This document shows, piece by piece, positions 14,130-17,995 of a stretch of DNA of 17,995 bases. Source of the DNA: Chitinophagaceae bacterium (GTDB lineage: Bacteria > Bacteroidota > Bacteroidia > Chitinophagales > Chitinophagaceae); contig JAJAZO010000034.1 of assembly GCA_026785745.1 (NCBI GenBank), positions 1 through 17,995 on the forward strand, in the 5' to 3' direction. The notes under the pieces were generated by a model. That model was not told the DNA's origin. It saw only the letters and a list, made by a program, of their open reading frames with translations, and ran no database searches. The translations under genes were made by a program, and so were the position numbers. Within the stretch, counting starts at the first letter, position 1. Every line of letters begins with the position of its first letter.

Positions 14130-17100
14130 TTACTCAATCGGTTTATAATCTTTAAATAAATTCAACTTGGTTCCTTCTACCTGCTGGCGGTAAGCTGCCC
14201 ATTTTCCGGAAAAGAATTCATTGATTTTTTGCATAGCCTTGGTAATAACTGTTTCAGCATTGCTTACCAGTTTTTCTTCTTGCGGGCCTGGGAACACATT
14301 CTTGGAACCGATATATTGCGCTGCTATTTGGTATATTCTCAATACAGTTAGACCAGCATCCCGGTTGATGCCTTGTTTTTCAGAAACTTTTCCGCTAATA
14401 AACTCACGGATAGACTTGATGCTGTCCTGCATGGCTTTCGTTCATTTTCGCAATGAATCGCTTTCTTTTCCATCGAGGTCTTTCAGTTTACCCATAATTT
14501 TTGTACACACATCATCTGCTTCGGTAAGGCGATCCATTCCTTCTGTTAGTTTATTACCACTTCTCTGCAGCCTTTCATACATTCTTCGCTGGGCCAGTTT
14601 TATATCATTACGATTACCTGATCTCGGGTCATCCTTTACGTTTATATAAGTCGAGTCTGATTCTTTATTTATTGTAATAACCACTTTATAGGTGCCGGGC
14701 AATACAATGAAACTGGCAGGCTCAGGTGCACCGGGCTTTGGCTTGGGTGTACCGGGCTGGCGAAAGCCTTTTTCTTCCATGCCCCAATATTGCCGGTTAA
14801 ACCCACTATCCGTTTTCCATTTCAGGTTGCGGATGTTTTCATTTTTATCATTATAAATTTTTACAACTGCACTATCTGATTTTCCTTTAGCGTCTGCCAT
14901 ATTATTTACCATAAATGAAACAGCAGCACCACGGCTTCTGTTAGGAGCATCCCATAGACCCATCGTACTCCATTCATAACCGGGTGCGGCACGATATTGA
15001 GCCTGGTACGCATCGGGTGCGGCAAAAACTGTAAGTTTTTTTGCAACAGTTCCATTAGCTGCCGCCACTTTTCTTAATGGACGAATATCATCTACTATCC
15101 AAAGTGCTCTTCCAAATGTTGCGATGGCTAAGTCAGCTTCTCTTTCCTGTATCGCCAGATCATACGTGGAAACAGACGGATAACCATTTTTCCATTGCTG
15201 AAAGGTAGATCCGTTATCAAAACTGATCCAAAGACCTTGTTCTGTTCCTGCAAAAATCAAGTTTGGTTCTGCCGGGTCTTGTAACACACACAATGCATAG
15301 CCGGTAACCTTTTTCTCATCAATTAATCTTGTCCATGTTTTTCCAAAATCAGTAGTGCGGAAAATATATGGTTTAAAATCACCACGACGATAATCATTGG
15401 CTACAACAAACACCTCACCGGCATTATATTTCGATGCTTTTATTTGTGGTATCCAGCAACCATTGGGTAAGCCGGGAATTTTCCCCCGGAAATTGGTCCA
15501 TGTTTTTCCATCGTCTGTTGTTAGTTGCACATTCCCATCATCCGTTCCTACCCATATCACACCCTTTTGTTTAGTGGATGGTTCTATGGCAAGAATAGTA
15601 CAGTGATTTTCTGCGCCGGTGATATCGAGTGTTAATCCGCCGGTAGTGCTTTGATCAATTTTTGCAGTATCATTGGTCGTTAAATCCGGAGAGATGGTTT
15701 CCCAGCTGGCTCCTTTGTTATTGCTTTTATGTACATGCTGGCTGCCGTAGTAAATGGTTTTCTTATCAAAAGGATCTTGGGCAATAGCAGAGTTCCAGTT
15801 GAAACGAAATTCATTTTTTTCATCTGTACCCGGATAAGGTGGGCGGATATTCCATCGTTCGCCGGTTTTATAATTAACTCTGCCTAAAGAACCGCCCTGG
15901 CTCATACTATACACCCATCCACTTTCTTCTGCATCGGGCATTACATCAAATCCATCGCCACCACCAATATTGCTCCAATAATAATTGCGGATACCACCAT
16001 TGACCCAGGTATAAGCAGGGCCAAGCCAGCTTCCATTATCCTGCATTCCACCCATAACATTATAGGGCAATTCATTATCAACGTTAATATGATAAAATTG
16101 ACCAGCCGGTAATTTTTCATCAAACACCCATGTTTTGCCACGGTCTCTTGAAATGCCAATGCCACCATCATTGCCCTCAATAATCAGGTTGGCATCTTCG
16201 GGATGTATCCACCAGGCATGATGATCGGGATGGATGCCGGAATAAGGAAGCATGATGCTGAAAGTTTTTCCGCCATCTTCACTATAAGTAACCGTAGAGT
16301 GAATATCATAAAGCCGGTTTTCATTTTTTGGGTCTACATAAATTTCCTGGTAGTAAAATGGCCTGTCTGTTACTTGTGCAGGGTCATTGTTTACCATCGT
16401 CCATTTAAAACCTCCATCATCGCTCCGGTACAATGCATTCTTAGTAGCTTCTATTTTTGCATATACCCTGGCTGGCATACTGCGGGCAAAAGCAATTCCA
16501 ATTCTTCCAATTTGTCCATCAGGCAATCCATCTTCTTTGGTTAATTTCTTCCAATTCTTTCCGCCATCAATAGTAATGTACATACCGCTGCCGGGACCGC
16601 CACTTTTCATAATCCAGGGCAAACGGTAATGCTGCCACATAGAAGCAATTAGTTTATTTGGATTGGACGGATCCATTACGAGTTCGGCACAACCTGTAGT
16701 ATCGTTGGTAAAAAGTATGCGGTTCCATGTTTCACCACCATCTGTTGTTTTGTAAACGCCACGTTCAGGGTGTTGTGCATAAGGATTTCCAATAGCAGCA
16801 ACATATACGGTATTGGGATTATCAGGATCAACAATTACACGATGAATATTTCTTGTTTTCTCCAATCCCATTTTTTTCCATGTTTTGCCGGCATCTAAAC
16901 TTTTATAAATACCCTCACCTATATTTAATGAATTTCTTGGGTTGCCTTCACCTGTACCTGCCCATACTACCGAAGGGTTAGATTGCTGAATAGCCAATGC
17001 GCCAATATTCTGAATAGGCTGGTCATCAAGATGGGTTTCCAGTCGGCTCCTGCATTTTCTGTTTTCCAGATGCCGCCGGAGGCTGCGCCCACATAAATGA

Positions 17101-17266
17101 TGGCGGGGTTTTTATGCACCGCATCAATGGCAACAATACGTCCACTCATACCAGCCGGGCCAATGTTGCGGGGTTTCAAATTCTTAAACTGATCTAATAA
17201 GACCTTTTGTGCAGCAGTAAAAAGAGATATACTAATCAGGATAGTAAATAAAAAAGATTTTATCAT
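14130..17266 (-). pseudogene. BNR/Asp-box (sortilin/VPS10-like) secreted protein, frameshifted and stop-interrupted
   Basis: Three open segments on one strand together make one gene: 17266-about 17029, about 17028-14445, and 14441-14130. The start is ATG at 17264-17266, giving the signal peptide MIKSFLFTILISISLFTAAQ. The middle carries about ten Asp-box/BNR turns (such as SLDAGKTW, TTDGGETW, TIDGGKNW, SEDGGKTF, TTDDGKTW), typical of a sortilin-like beta-propeller of about 1,045 residues. The C-terminal part is helical. Two lesions are visible. One base is missing near 17028-17029, where ATCTTGATGAC should read ATCTTTGATGAC to keep the frame (FDDQPIQNIG). An in-frame TGA lies at 14442-14444. 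Restoring one base makes the length an exact multiple of three. It is a recent pseudogene, or the lesions are sequence errors. Function of the family: unknown, often called a glycosyl hydrolase without proof. Confidence 0.8.
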
Positions 17267-17287
17267 ATCAGCAGTTTTTTGGTACGC

Positions 17288-17318
17288 TAAACTTACTGAT
17301 AAACCACCCGGTGGCAAA
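17288..17318 (-). promoter_or_regulatory. Promoter of the BNR gene with internal palindrome
   Basis: On the minus strand a -33 TTTG (17315-17318) is followed by exactly 19 bp and then TAAGTTTA (17288-17295), 7 of 8 to TAnnTTTG. The spacer begins with the palindrome CCACC-G-GGTGG (17304-17314), directly next to the -33 box. The leader to the ATG would be about 18 nt. Confidence 0.5.
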
Positions 17319-17366
17319 AAAGTTTATATGAGTGGCATTGAAACCCTTTGTTAGAGAATAAGTGAA

Positions 17367-17942
17367 CTATTTTACAGGTATTGCTGCAGGAGGTGCTGCA
17401 TTGCTGATTTCAATCATCGTTTTCATAGCGGTCAACCCATCCTCAAAATCTTTTCCCATTTGTTTATCTAAACTGTAAAAAAGGTTGAAGATATTCAAGG
17501 GCCGGGGTGTGACCATGTTGAATGTCCAGGTTACAGTAGTAGTTGCCTTATTCGTTTCATTCAGTAAGAAAACTGATTCGGCAGTTCCTTTTTTAGGTTG
17601 CGTAAAATTAAGTTGATGCACTACTTTCCTGTTTGGTTCCAGTGCTTTGATTTCAATTTTCCCCTCACCGGAAATTTCCGGGCTTCCTTTCCAGGATGTG
17701 GAGGCGCCAACTGTTCCATCTGTTCCGCTAAGTGTATATACTGCGCTAGAATCCTGCTGGCTCCATACGGAGAATTTATTAAAGTTTTCCAGTTGTATTA
17801 GTTGGGTATAAATAGTGGCAGCAGAAGTATTGATGACGATTGATCGGTCAATCTTTTGGCTGGTGGGCAGCATAAAGGATAGAATTGCAGTTGTTACCAT
17901 AACTGCTAACAGAAAAAATATCAATAATCTTCCGAATTTCAT
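17367..17942 (-). CDS. Membrane-anchored SRPBCC-fold protein
   Basis: A 191-residue protein. Residues 1-26 form a hydrophobic segment (LLIFFLLAVMVTTAILSF) that serves as signal anchor. The rest has the SRPBCC/polyketide-cyclase pattern: the first strand IDRSIVINTSAATIYTQL, then the helix-turn VWSQQDSS, a series of strands with GTVGASTSWKG, and a long C-terminal helix DKQMGKDFEDGLTAMKTMIE. Such domains bind hydrophobic ligands; none is indicated here. It lies upstream of the BNR gene on the same strand but has its own -7 box, and the BNR gene has a separate promoter. Confidence 0.78.
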   Translation of the reverse strand: MKFGRLLIFFLLAVMVTTAILSFMLPTSQKIDRSIVINTSAATIYTQLIQLENFNKFSVWSQQDSSAVYTLSGTDGTVGASTSWKGSPEISGEGKIEIKALEPNRKVVHQLNFTQPKKGTAESVFLLNETNKATTTVTWTFNMVTPRPLNIFNLFYSLDKQMGKDFEDGLTAMKTMIEISNAAPPAAIPVK

Positions 17943-17974
17943 TAGAATGGGTTTTTTAGAAAAATACTTTACAG

Positions 17975-17982
17975 CAAAAATA
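17975..17982 (-). promoter_or_regulatory. -7 box for the SRPBCC gene
   Basis: The minus strand reads TATTTTTG, an exact TAnnTTTG match, 32 bp upstream of the ATG at 17940-17942. The -33 position falls beyond the right edge of the window. Confidence 0.55.
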
Positions 17983-17995
17983 ACTACACAGGGTG

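Noticed and set aside
14442..14444. Selenocysteine or reassigned TGA
   Set aside because: TGA ends sixA and the aminotransferase, no SECIS-like hairpin is evident after the codon, and the same gene carries another lesion.
17267..17317. Upstream TTG start for the BNR gene
   Set aside because: It would add 17 residues that cover the promoter and spoil the signal peptide; ATG at 17266 fits better.

Overview
The window looks like chromosomal DNA of a Bacteroidota bacterium, probably of the Chitinophagaceae or a close relative. The evidence is a type IX secretion sorting tail on one protein, several promoter -7 boxes of the Bacteroidota form TAnnTTTG, a long SurA-like foldase, the long Bacteroidota form of amidophosphoribosyltransferase, and a Lys/Glu- and Gly-rich IF2 N-terminus. 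The family-level placement is inference. TGA is used as an ordinary stop codon (sixA, aminotransferase).

Positions 1-6969 (+ strand) are mostly housekeeping: the 3' part of infB (its start lies left of the window), a periplasmic SurA/PpiC-type foldase, a 396-bp spacer with hairpins, a purF-type amidotransferase, and a SixA-like phosphohistidine phosphatase. SixA overlaps tail-to-tail, by 28 bp, with a minus-strand MurG-like glycosyltransferase. Divergent from the glycosyltransferase is a two-gene plus-strand unit: a 46-residue lipoprotein with a Cys-Gly-Cys tail and an 80-residue unknown protein, closed by a shared terminator.

Positions 8592-11395 (- strand) are the most unusual part. A complete PLP aminotransferase is preceded by an AAA_14/DUF4143 ATPase gene, and on the far side of the ATPase lies a second, diverged copy of the aminotransferase promoter and first 16 codons. 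The two copies match without gaps over about 81 bp, end in an exact 13-bp shared core, and differ in the coding part only by silent changes. The ATPase therefore sits in a 1,514-bp unit that looks inserted into, or exchanged at, the 5' end of the aminotransferase gene. The unit leaves a displaced 5' stub and supplies a working promoter and start. A perfect 15-bp-arm palindrome lies just upstream of the ATPase start. No integrase or transposase is visible.

Positions 11396-14000 hold an AT-rich spacer, then an AT-rich two-gene plus-strand operon: a small outer-membrane beta-barrel protein and a T9SS-secreted protein with Ig/PKD-like modules. A bidirectional terminator separates it from the minus-strand block at 14130-17942. 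That block contains a large BNR/Asp-box (sortilin/VPS10-like) secreted protein, broken by one single-base frameshift and one in-frame TGA, and an SRPBCC-fold protein with an N-terminal membrane anchor.

No rRNA, tRNA, CRISPR array or recognisable transposase was seen.
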